Positions 1 to 5,887 of a DNA stretch of 6,748 bases are shown piece by piece. Origin of the DNA: an uncultured Eggerthella sp. (GTDB taxonomy: Bacteria > Actinomycetota > Coriobacteriia > Coriobacteriales > Eggerthellaceae); NCBI GenBank assembly GCA_900551155.1, contig URVA01000076.1, positions 1 through 6,748 of the forward strand. The letters are read 5' to 3'. The position numbers were made by a program, and so were the translations under genes. How positions within the stretch are numbered: the stretch's first letter is position 1; every line of letters begins with the position of its first letter. A model generated the notes under the pieces. The model worked only from the letters and a program-made list of their open reading frames with translations, had not been told where the DNA came from and searched no databases.

Positions 1-350
1 TTGGAATGTATTTAACGCATAATGGCATCGTAAGAGCTACCCCCAAAAAGACCGTTCGTGCTGACGAATTCGAAACGCCCCTATCTGAAGAAGAAAAAAC
101 CCAGAGGGTTATTGCCGTCGATTTTTCCTACGACGAAAAAGGCCTTGAAAAGGCACTTAGCCAAGCACTCACCTGGGAAGGTGTCTATTATGTTCGCGCA
201 TGGTTGAATTCTGGTCGCGTTCCCGTTGGTTCCTCACTCATGTACGTACTAATCGGTGCCGATATTCGCCCACACGCAATAGAAGCACTTAACAAGCTTG
301 TGGGACACATTAAAAATAATCTTGTTACTGAAATCGAGGTGTATGCCTGA
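1..350 (+). CDS. MoaE-like molybdopterin synthase catalytic subunit homologue, 5' end cut by the window
   Basis: The frame is open to the left edge (the codon before the first ATG, at 6, is GGA at 3-5), so the ATG at 6 is probably internal and the true start lies a short way upstream. The 114 visible residues resemble the short MoaE-like proteins of anaerobes. There is an N-terminal THNGIVRAT segment (residues 4-12 from the ATG), a variable middle, then SGRVPVGSSLMYVLIGADIR (69-88), which matches the MoaE pattern of a glycine-rich turn followed by a hydrophobic strand and an arginine, and a helix ending HIKNN (101-105). In canonical MoaE two lysines near the C-terminus serve catalysis while MoaD thiocarboxylate sulfurates precursor Z. 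Only the first has an obvious counterpart here (K103). The stop overlaps the mobAB start by one base, implying coupled translation and a Moco role. MoaE-like fold is likely; true synthase activity is uncertain, and no moaD is visible in the window. Confidence 0.7.
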   Translation, partial: GMYLTHNGIVRATPKKTVRADEFETPLSEEEKTQRVIAVDFSYDEKGLEKALSQALTWEGVYYVRAWLNSGRVPVGSSLMYVLIGADIRPHAIEALNKLVGHIKNNLVTEIEVYA

Positions 351-1591
351 TGAGCACGCCTTCGATACCAAGTCCGGCCATAAGCTTTGTAGGTCGAAAG
401 AATTCGGGGAAAACAACCCTTCTTGAAAAATTAATCGCCAACCTCGCCGATAAAGGCTTACGAATCGCCACGATAAAACATCACGGTCATCCCGACTTTG
501 ACATCGATATTCCAGGTCGCGATTCTTATCGCCATCGCGCAGCGGGTGCCCAAAGTACCACGATTCTTTCCGATGTACGTTTTGCGCAAATAACTGAGCT
601 ATCCACACCTCGTTCCTGCGAATCTGCGATATCCCAACTTTCTGGCTACGACTTAGTGCTTGTGGAAGGTTTCAAACAAGCCTCTCTTGCCCATATCGAA
701 TTGTTTAGAGCAGAAAACCCGCGCGATATTGAAGCAGCGGCGAAACTTCCTGACGTTTGGAAAGCTCAGGTCCAAAACAAATCTCTGGGCACAACAAGTA
801 CCCCAGTTCATCAAAATGCCTTACCCGTCGCGGTAATAACCGACATTCCTACGGTCCAAGCCAATGCAAACCAGTTTCAGGTTCCTTGCTTTACTTTTGA
901 CGATATAGAGCTCCTTGCCTCATTTCTTCAAGACAGGTTCGCGCGTCCTAAGTTGAGTGTTGTGGTTCAAGCTGGTGGAGAATCAAAACGCATGGGAGTA
1001 CCTAAAGATACGGTTTCTTTTCTAGGAAAGCCATTGATCTGCCATGTGCTTGAGCGTGTTTCTTCTCTTGCCGATGAGTTGATTGTTACCACTAACGATC
1101 CTGATCGGCTGCAGTTTCTCAAAAAGACTTATCCAGCTATACGGTTCGTTCCTGACCAGCTAAAAACACGTGGCTCTATTCCAGGGTTATATACAGCACT
1201 GCTCTGTGCCCACCACGACCTTGTTGGCATTGTTGCCTGCGATATGCTTGATTTTCCTGTCGCTCTTCTTGCACAGGAAGCGCTTTTACTAAGGCCGTGC
1301 GCCCATCCCGACCTTGGGGTCGTGCTTCCAAAAAGCGAACAAGGAATAGAGCCTTTTGCGGGAGTTTATCGAAAAGAGTTGTGCTGTTCTAAGCTCGAAC
1401 AATTTATTTCCGAAAAAGGAAGTAGCGCATCTTTGCGCACGTTTCTTGATGAACTGCCCTGCGGTTACATTGATTGCACAAGCCCCGCTAAATGCGCACG
1501 TTTTGGGGGAAGCTTTCTTAATGCCAATACCCCTGAAGACCTTATTACTGCAAAAGATATACTGACCATCTCATCGGAGTATCTTTATTGA
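350..1591 (+). CDS. mobAB: MobB-MobA fusion: Moco GTP-binding adaptor plus molybdenum cofactor guanylyltransferase
   Basis: This 413-residue cytoplasmic protein joins two Moco maturation proteins. Residues about 10-195 are MobB-like: a P-loop GRKNSGKT at 15-22, the TIKHHGH segment at 41-47, and a GYDLVLVEGFK strand at 99-109 typical of the MobB GTPase. Residues about 200-405 are MobA-like: the nucleotide-binding QAGGESKRMGVPKD at 207-220 (family LAGGxSxRMGxxK), RGSIPGLYTAL at 274-284, the metal-binding ACDM with D298, EPFAGVYR at 334-341 and FLNANTPEDL at 389-398. MobA transfers GMP from GTP to molybdopterin to make the MGD cofactor of DMSO-reductase-family enzymes; MobB is thought to assist by binding GTP and MobA. 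The ATG at 350 has GAGGT at 336-340, nine bases upstream, and overlaps the previous stop. The leading Q replaces the usual L of the MobA motif, a minor change. All key motifs are intact, so both halves are probably functional. Confidence 0.93.
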   Translation: MSTPSIPSPAISFVGRKNSGKTTLLEKLIANLADKGLRIATIKHHGHPDFDIDIPGRDSYRHRAAGAQSTTILSDVRFAQITELSTPRSCESAISQLSGYDLVLVEGFKQASLAHIELFRAENPRDIEAAAKLPDVWKAQVQNKSLGTTSTPVHQNALPVAVITDIPTVQANANQFQVPCFTFDDIELLASFLQDRFARPKLSVVVQAGGESKRMGVPKDTVSFLGKPLICHVLERVSSLADELIVTTNDPDRLQFLKKTYPAIRFVPDQLKTRGSIPGLYTALLCAHHDLVGIVACDMLDFPVALLAQEALLLRPCAHPDLGVVLPKSEQGIEPFAGVYRKELCCSKLEQFISEKGSSASLRTFLDELPCGYIDCTSPAKCARFGGSFLNANTPEDLITAKDILTISSEYLY

Positions 1592-1593
1592 TA

Positions 1594-1623
1594 GCGGTCA
1601 ATGGTGATACCCTGCATTGCCGC
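1594..1623. terminator. Bulged hairpin just after mobAB, possible weak terminator between convergent genes
   Basis: Immediately after the mobAB stop, GCGG-T-CAATG (1594-1603) can pair with CATTGCCGC (1615-1623): nine base pairs with one bulged T and an 11-base loop. It lies in the 76-base gap between the 3' ends of mobAB and the modE-like gene. Neither side is followed by a run of T, so it is not a standard intrinsic terminator; it may protect the mRNA end or act with Rho. No better candidate is visible in the gap. Confidence 0.3.
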
Positions 1624-1667
1624 ACGAATTTACCCTGTTTGTACCTTAAGCAATTCTAGGATTCTAA

Positions 1668-2021
1668 TTATTCCGCAGAAGAAAGCACTGAGCTGAGTGT
1701 TTCTTCTCCTGTTTGCTTGAGCGCTTTTTCGATATCACGAAATGCTTGAAGAAGTGTTTTTGCCTCTTGAGTGAGCACCGAACCACGTGCGCCCTGTCTT
1801 TCCAACAAGGCAAAACCCAATGATTCTTCGGTATTGTGCATTATTTTCCAGGCTTTGCTGTACGCCATGCCCATTTCCTTGCAGGCTTTATTAAGGGATC
1901 CTGTTCTTTCCACCCCTTCACAAAGACGCGCAATACCGCGACCAAATGCAGGTGCATGGGCCTGCGTTTCTTTGTTTCGAATTATTAAATGAACTTCAAC
2001 CTCAAGAGTATCCAAACTCAT
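1668..2021 (-). CDS. modE: ModE-like transcriptional regulator, single winged-helix domain (no molybdate-binding domain)
   Basis: With the ATG at 2021 the protein has 117 residues. It matches the N-terminal DNA-binding domain of ModE: an helix-turn-helix around residues 38-62 (ERTGSLNKACKEMGMAYSKAW, in which GSL..A....G..Y..AW is the ModE/LysR-like signature), followed by a wing with LGFALLERQG at 68-77 and RGSVLT at 79-84, then a C-terminal helix that in ModE mediates dimerisation. E. coli ModE is about 262 residues because of two C-terminal molybdate-binding MOP/TOBE domains, which are absent here. An in-frame GTG at 2042 would add seven residues, but its AAGAGGG motif touches the start codon, whereas AAGGGG sits six bases before the ATG. 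The gene diverges from modA across a region with palindromes, so it most likely controls modA and possibly itself. How it senses molybdate, if it does, is not shown by the sequence. Confidence 0.85.
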   Translation of the reverse strand: MSLDTLEVEVHLIIRNKETQAHAPAFGRGIARLCEGVERTGSLNKACKEMGMAYSKAWKIMHNTEESLGFALLERQGARGSVLTQEAKTLLQAFRDIEKALKQTGEETLSSVLSSAE

Positions 2022-2027
2022 CTGTTT

Positions 2028-2033
2028 CCCCTT
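2028..2033 (-). promoter_or_regulatory. Ribosome binding site that selects the ATG start of the modE-like gene
   Basis: On the minus strand AAGGGG is followed by six bases and then the ATG at 2021. The competing upstream GTG at 2042 has its purine-rich AAGAGGG directly abutting the start codon, which is too close. This favours the 117-residue product over the 124-residue one. Confidence 0.6.
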
Positions 2034-2126
2034 ACTCAACACCCCTCTTAATTCTAGACGGTTTCTTTATCCAAAGAATGATTAATTGCGCCATATACCG
2101 ACGCTTTTCCCTGTTTTATAACCTCT

Positions 2127-2155
2127 TTGCTCATCCACAAAATGTGGGCTATGTT
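2127..2155 (+). promoter_or_regulatory. Possible weak modA promoter
   Basis: TTGCTC (2127-2132) and TATGTT (2150-2155) are 17 bases apart and match the sigma-70 consensus at 3 of 6 and 4 of 6 positions. This would place the start of transcription inside the palindrome array, which is attractive for repression. GATAAT (2169-2174) is a better -10 hexamer but lacks a -35 at proper spacing. The call is tentative. Confidence 0.22.
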
Positions 2156-2191
2156 ATTCTCAAGTAAGGATAATACTCGATCGAGAATAAT
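2154..2191. promoter_or_regulatory. Two overlapping imperfect palindromes in the modE-modA divergent region, candidate regulator operator
   Basis: Positions 2170-2191 form a 22-base palindrome with 9 of 11 pairs matched, centred on the perfect 10-mer CTCGATCGAG (2176-2185). Positions 2154-2173 form a second, 20-base one with TTAT and ATAA ends and 7 of 10 pairs matched. In addition TTATTCTC (2154-2161) and GAGAATAA (2183-2190) are exact inverted copies 21 bases apart. The array lies 32 bases upstream of the modA ATG, where a ModE-type repressor would block transcription. The sequence does not obviously match the E. coli ModE consensus, so assignment to the neighbouring regulator rests on position and symmetry. 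A further short AT-rich hairpin (TTCTTT 2063-2068 with AAAGAA 2073-2078) lies in the same intergenic region, on the side of the regulator gene. Confidence 0.5.
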
Positions 2192-2223
2192 TCACAGCGT
2201 AGACACCATTTTAGGGAGATACC

Positions 2224-3081
2224 ATGACAAACCGACTTTCCTTAAAACCCATTTTCACGCTGGTTGCGTGCTTTGCCATCGCCTTGGCCTTGGTAGGCTG
2301 CAGCTCAGGCAATTCAACACAGGAAGAAAATACTTCGGAGGGCACTTCGACAGAAAACGTAACCTTAGAAATATATGCTGCTAATTCACTTGAAAAAGCA
2401 CTCGATGAAGTTCAGGAACTTTACACTTCTCAAAATCCTTCAGTTACCTTTGCTGATACCCAATATGAAGCATCGGGAACCTTGGTAGAAAAGATGAAAG
2501 CAGGGGGCGAACCTGACATTTTCATCTCCGCCTCTAAAAGCAATATGGACAGCGCAATCGAAAACGGAAACGTTGCAGATGGCTCTCAGTTCGACATGTT
2601 CAAAAACGACCTGGTTATTGTTACCGCTGAGAGCAACGATATCGATACCATCACTTTAGAAGATGCCGTTTCTGGCGACTACAGTATTGCCGTTGGAGAT
2701 GCAAATGTTCCAGCAGGCAACTATGCACGACAGTCTCTTGCCTCAGTTGGCTGCTACACTGATGAAAATGGTACCGACGGGGAGATCACGGGCGCTATCG
2801 TTAATCAGGTACAAGAAGCAGACAAAGTAGGCTCGGTTTGCAAGCTTGCTGAATCAGGAGAAGTGGATTTAGCCTTAGTATACAGCTCTGATGTTGAGCG
2901 CTACGGTGGTGTAAAAGTTGTATGCACCGTACCCGCAGATGCCCACAAGGATATTATTTACCCAGCTGCCGTTACCACTATGGATGATTCCAGTGGTGCT
3001 GCACAAGCATTCCTTGATTGGTGCACAACCGATCCTGATGCTCAGGAAATTTGGGGTAAATGGGGCTTTGAATTAATTTAG
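2224..3081 (+). CDS. modA: ModA, molybdate-binding lipoprotein of the ABC importer
   Basis: This 285-residue protein captures molybdate (and probably tungstate) outside the cell and delivers it to ModB. It begins with a lipoprotein signal peptide: positive residues at 4 and 8, a hydrophobic stretch about 10-25 and the lipobox LVGC with lipidated C26, followed by a Ser/Thr/Glu-rich linker (27-46). The mature domain follows ModA throughout: YAANSLEKAL at 51-60, EASGTL at 82-87, GEPDIFISAS at 95-104, VGDANVPAGNYA at 157-168, LALVYSSD at 216-223 and HKDIIYPAAV at 241-250. Aligned by eye to E. coli ModA, all five anion ligands are kept: S55, S84, A164, V202 and Y220. Length is slightly above the family norm because of the lipoprotein leader and a short insert near 176-190. 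The start has an AGGGAGA site just upstream. It is followed by a strong terminator that separates it from modB. Confidence 0.96.
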   Translation: MTNRLSLKPIFTLVACFAIALALVGCSSGNSTQEENTSEGTSTENVTLEIYAANSLEKALDEVQELYTSQNPSVTFADTQYEASGTLVEKMKAGGEPDIFISASKSNMDSAIENGNVADGSQFDMFKNDLVIVTAESNDIDTITLEDAVSGDYSIAVGDANVPAGNYARQSLASVGCYTDENGTDGEITGAIVNQVQEADKVGSVCKLAESGEVDLALVYSSDVERYGGVKVVCTVPADAHKDIIYPAAVTTMDDSSGAAQAFLDWCTTDPDAQEIWGKWGFELI

Positions 3082-3093
3082 CTTCTCACAACG

Positions 3094-3137
3094 GAAAGGT
3101 ACGAACCCTCAGCGTGTTCGTACCTTTCTTTTCTTTT
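3094..3137 (+). terminator. Strong intrinsic terminator after modA
   Basis: GAAAGGTACGAAC (3094-3106) pairs perfectly with GTTCGTACCTTTC (3116-3128), a 13-bp stem with a 9-base loop, followed by TTTTCTTTT (3129-3137). It begins 12 bases after the modA stop and lies between modA and modBC, so modA transcripts should end here or read through only in part. Confidence 0.92.
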
Positions 3138-3188
3138 ACCTTGCTACCGTTTACATCTTTTCCTCAGTGGTCTTACAACGTGGTTTTA

Positions 3189-3194
3189 TACAAT
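3189..3194 (+). promoter_or_regulatory. Possible -10 element for modB-modC-moaA
   Basis: TACAAT matches TATAAT at 5 of 6 positions and lies 23 bases before the modB GTG, downstream of the modA terminator, where a promoter would be needed. I see no convincing -35 at 16-18 bases, so this is only a weak candidate. Confidence 0.25.
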
Positions 3195-3217
3195 AATTTC
3201 GCACCAAAGCAGGCAAC

Positions 3218-4633
3218 GTGAAGCATTCAAAAAACACGACATACCATTCAATGACCATAGGCGGGTTATTCTGCCTTATTGTTTTTATGCTTTCCTTAGG
3301 TTTCTTCGGTTTATCGGGAAGCATTTCCTGTGCCTGGGCGGGCTCAAATCAAAACAATGCTACACAATCCAATACGGTTTCCGTTTCTTCCGAAGGTGAA
3401 CGTGCCGTTGTTGAAGATACGCCCTACGCAGCAGATGAATTTTCTCGGGCAAACAAAGGCACAAACCGCACGGTTGATAAGGTGTACCGAGGCTATAACT
3501 ACATTCAGCCACATGAAAATATGACAGTATTAATAGATGTTGGCTCTTTTGTTATGATTTATGTTCCTCAAAGCCAAACAGAAGCCCTGGATCTTTCGCT
3601 TGACAACGAACAAGACTGCCAGGTGATAAAAGATCTTCTATACGCACTGGATAACAACGCTGCGGGAGGAAATGCCAAAATTGATCCCGACACCCCTTGG
3701 TATTTCACTCAAGAAGAAATACACACGCAAAATGACGTAGTTTTTTCTTTTAACCAACCAGTTGATGATCGTTTTTATACCTTCGTCATAGGAAATGACG
3801 GTACAGATCTTTCCGAAAACACCTCAAGTGATGAAATCTATTTAAACCACGCTTCGTTTGCTCAGCTCACCTCAAGCGAAACAACTACCATCACTGAAGC
3901 AGCAACAGGACTTGGTGCTTTGGCGGAATTCTTTCAGAGTTTAGACTTTTCCCCACTGTGGGTCACGCTTAAAACTACCCTTACCGCCATAGTTATCATT
4001 TTCATACTGGGCATTATTGCTGCCTGGTGGTCGCTTCGCTTACCAGATCGTTGGCAAAATGTAGTAGATGCAATTTTCACTATTCCCATGGTGCTGCCAC
4101 CTACTGTTTGTGGCTTTTTGCTGCTGCTAGCTCTGGGAAGCAATAGCCCTGTTGGACAGTGGTTTAACGCTATCGGATTTCCCCTTATCTTCAGTTGGCC
4201 AGCGACGGTTATCGCCGCCGTTGTCGTAGCCTTCCCCCTTATGTATCGCAGCGCGCGGGGTGCGTTCGAAAGCTTAAATCCCGACATGCTTGATGCCGCT
4301 CGCACCTTAGGATGGAATGAAACCCGCATATTTTTTAAGCTCATGCTTCCCCTTGCATGGTCTTCTATTGCTGCAGGTACTATGCTTGCCTTTGCACGTG
4401 CTCTTGGAGAATTTGGCGCAACGCTTTTCTTGGCAGGAAATTATGTAGGCATTACGCGCACCATTCCTATAGCGATTTACTTCGAATGGATGGGCGGCAA
4501 CACCGATGTTGCCCTATTCTGGACTATCGTCGTGATTGTTTTAAGCTTTGGTGTTATCTTCGCCCTCAATGTATGGAGTAAGCACACTACCCGTTATCGC
4601 CGCAAAGAGGTAAATAATGAGTCTGAGCGTTGA
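3218..4633 (+). CDS. modB: ModB molybdate ABC permease with a large N-terminal extracytoplasmic extension
   Basis: The C-terminal 226 residues (about 246-471) are a complete ModB permease, the normal size for the family. There is a first membrane helix at about 248-271, the IPMVLPPTVCGFLLLLALG segment at 289-307, further helices near 325-345, 378-400 and 432-455, and the cytoplasmic EAA coupling loop LDAARTLGWNETRIFFKLMLP (358-378), which docks on ModC. Ahead of this, in the same frame, are about 245 extra residues: a hydrophobic helix at about 14-40 ending CAWAG (possible signal-peptidase site after A41, or an uncleaved anchor), then a polar Asn/Ser/Thr/Asp-rich region (42-245) with a strand-like stretch TVLIDVGSFVMIYVP at 103-117. 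I do not recognise this domain; the topology places it outside the cell, next to ModA. Start is GTG with a modest AGG at 3211-3213. An ATG at 3251 has no ribosome site. The 3' end overlaps modC by 17 bases. Confidence 0.93.
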   Translation: MKHSKNTTYHSMTIGGLFCLIVFMLSLGFFGLSGSISCAWAGSNQNNATQSNTVSVSSEGERAVVEDTPYAADEFSRANKGTNRTVDKVYRGYNYIQPHENMTVLIDVGSFVMIYVPQSQTEALDLSLDNEQDCQVIKDLLYALDNNAAGGNAKIDPDTPWYFTQEEIHTQNDVVFSFNQPVDDRFYTFVIGNDGTDLSENTSSDEIYLNHASFAQLTSSETTTITEAATGLGALAEFFQSLDFSPLWVTLKTTLTAIVIIFILGIIAAWWSLRLPDRWQNVVDAIFTIPMVLPPTVCGFLLLLALGSNSPVGQWFNAIGFPLIFSWPATVIAAVVVAFPLMYRSARGAFESLNPDMLDAARTLGWNETRIFFKLMLPLAWSSIAAGTMLAFARALGEFGATLFLAGNYVGITRTIPIAIYFEWMGGNTDVALFWTIVVIVLSFGVIFALNVWSKHTTRYRRKEVNNESER

Positions 4634-5870
4634 TATAGCAAAACATTTTGGTGACTTTAGTCTTGAGGTAGCCTTTGACGCTGGTGCCGAGACGCTGGGT
4701 TTTCTTGGCGCTTCAGGATGCGGGAAATCGCTCACTTTGCGCTGCATTGCGGGAATAGAAACACCTGATGAAGGAAAAATTGTCGTTAATGATACGGTCT
4801 TTTTCGATAAAGCCCACGACAAGAAAGCACGCATTAATCTAGCTCCACAACAGCGCAAAACTGCACTGCTCTTTCAAAATTACCAGCTGTTCCCCAACTT
4901 GACCGTAGAACAAAACGTAGCTGCAGGCCTTAGTCCGAAAATAGATAGCGCCACACGCAGCGCGTTAATCAATGAGCAGCTTGTTCGTTTTGGGTTGGAG
5001 AAATTAGCAAAGCGCTACCCCTTACAACTATCAGGTGGCCAACAGCAGAGAGTCGCTCTTGCGCGTATGCTTGCCGCAAAACCAGGAATCCTTATGCTTG
5101 ACGAGCCCTTTTCTGCATTGGATGCTCACCTTAAAAGCGCTCTTGAGCAGGATCTTCAAAAACTGTTTGAACGTTTCGAGGGATCGATCCTCTATGTTTC
5201 ACACGACATAGATGAAGCGTTTCGTTTCTGCGACCGTATTGCTGTAGTCAATGAGGGTCATCTCGAAGAAATTGACACGAAAGATCGTATTATTACCGAT
5301 CCCCAAACGCTTGCAACTATTCGTCTTTCTGGGTGCAAAAATACTACCGAAGCCACCTATATAGACGAACACCATGCTTTTTTACCAAAATGGAACATCA
5401 CAATCACTTCCACAAAGCCTCTTAGCCCTGAGATAAAGTATTGCGGCATGCGTGCTAAATTTATCGAATATGCCGACGATATTGCTAACCAAAATTCCGA
5501 CGAAACTTCTATTGAAAAATCTGCAACGGAACCTAGTGCAAATAGCTACTGGGTTCGCGTAGAACATGTAAGTGATTCACGTTTTGAACGCACGGTGCTT
5601 ATTACGTTTTTGCATGGTAAAGAGCTTGAGGCCCTTCAGAAAAATAACACCTTATATGTAGAAGCGGGCAACAGCGCAGAACTAAACAATAACGGTTCTT
5701 CCGCATTAGACGGAGTTCGCACGCATTCTCTTGATCTTACTGAAGAAACCGAAATAACCCCCATTCAGTGGCATATAAACAAGCTAACCACCACCAGGCC
5801 TTTACCAGAGGCAGGGGATCTCTGTAAAGTTACCCTTAATCCTCGTGGTTTATATTTCGTCAATCGCTAA
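4617..5870 (+). CDS. modC: ModC, ATPase of the molybdate ABC importer, with divergent C-terminal TOBE-like region
   Basis: This 417-residue peripheral ATPase drives molybdate import through ModB. Residues 1-235 form a full nucleotide-binding domain: Walker A GASGCGKS (31-38), Q-loop with Q87 (LFQNYQLFPNLTV), ABC signature LSGGQQQR (138-145), Walker B ILMLDEP (158-164) with catalytic E163, D-loop SALD (166-169) and switch histidine H196. Residues about 237-417 resemble the TOBE/MOP accessory region of ModC in two places (GCKNTTEA at 239-246 and YCGMRAKFIEYA at 275-286), but it is divergent and carries a Ser/Asn/Glu-rich insert at about 291-310 and another at 350-365. E. coli ModC is about 352 residues, so this one is long. 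AAAGAGG (4604-4610) precedes the ATG by six bases and lies inside modB, which indicates translational coupling. The C-terminal region may bind molybdate to regulate transport; that is an inference. Confidence 0.95.
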   Translation: MSLSVDIAKHFGDFSLEVAFDAGAETLGFLGASGCGKSLTLRCIAGIETPDEGKIVVNDTVFFDKAHDKKARINLAPQQRKTALLFQNYQLFPNLTVEQNVAAGLSPKIDSATRSALINEQLVRFGLEKLAKRYPLQLSGGQQQRVALARMLAAKPGILMLDEPFSALDAHLKSALEQDLQKLFERFEGSILYVSHDIDEAFRFCDRIAVVNEGHLEEIDTKDRIITDPQTLATIRLSGCKNTTEATYIDEHHAFLPKWNITITSTKPLSPEIKYCGMRAKFIEYADDIANQNSDETSIEKSATEPSANSYWVRVEHVSDSRFERTVLITFLHGKELEALQKNNTLYVEAGNSAELNNNGSSALDGVRTHSLDLTEETEITPIQWHINKLTTTRPLPEAGDLCKVTLNPRGLYFVNR

Positions 5871-5887
5871 AGTTTTCAGGATTAGTT

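Noticed and set aside
249..608. 119-codon minus-strand open frame across the moaE-like/mobAB junction
   Set aside because: It lies opposite two well-supported plus-strand genes, has no recognisable domain and would break the coupled gene order.
2043..2223. Possible Moco riboswitch or other structured leader upstream of modA
   Set aside because: I see only short palindromes and one 6-bp AT-rich hairpin, not the multi-stem architecture of a Moco RNA; a covariance-model search would settle it.
2224..3081. Binding protein as a sulfate or tungstate-specific (TupA/WtpA) type
   Set aside because: The motif set and all five ligand positions follow ModA, and the partner genes are ModB and ModC types; tungstate may still bind, as for most ModA proteins.
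3934..4344. 136-codon minus-strand open frame inside modB
   Set aside because: It is antisense to the conserved permease core; the composition (Ser, Lys, Arg, Met rich) is what antisense of membrane-helix codons gives.
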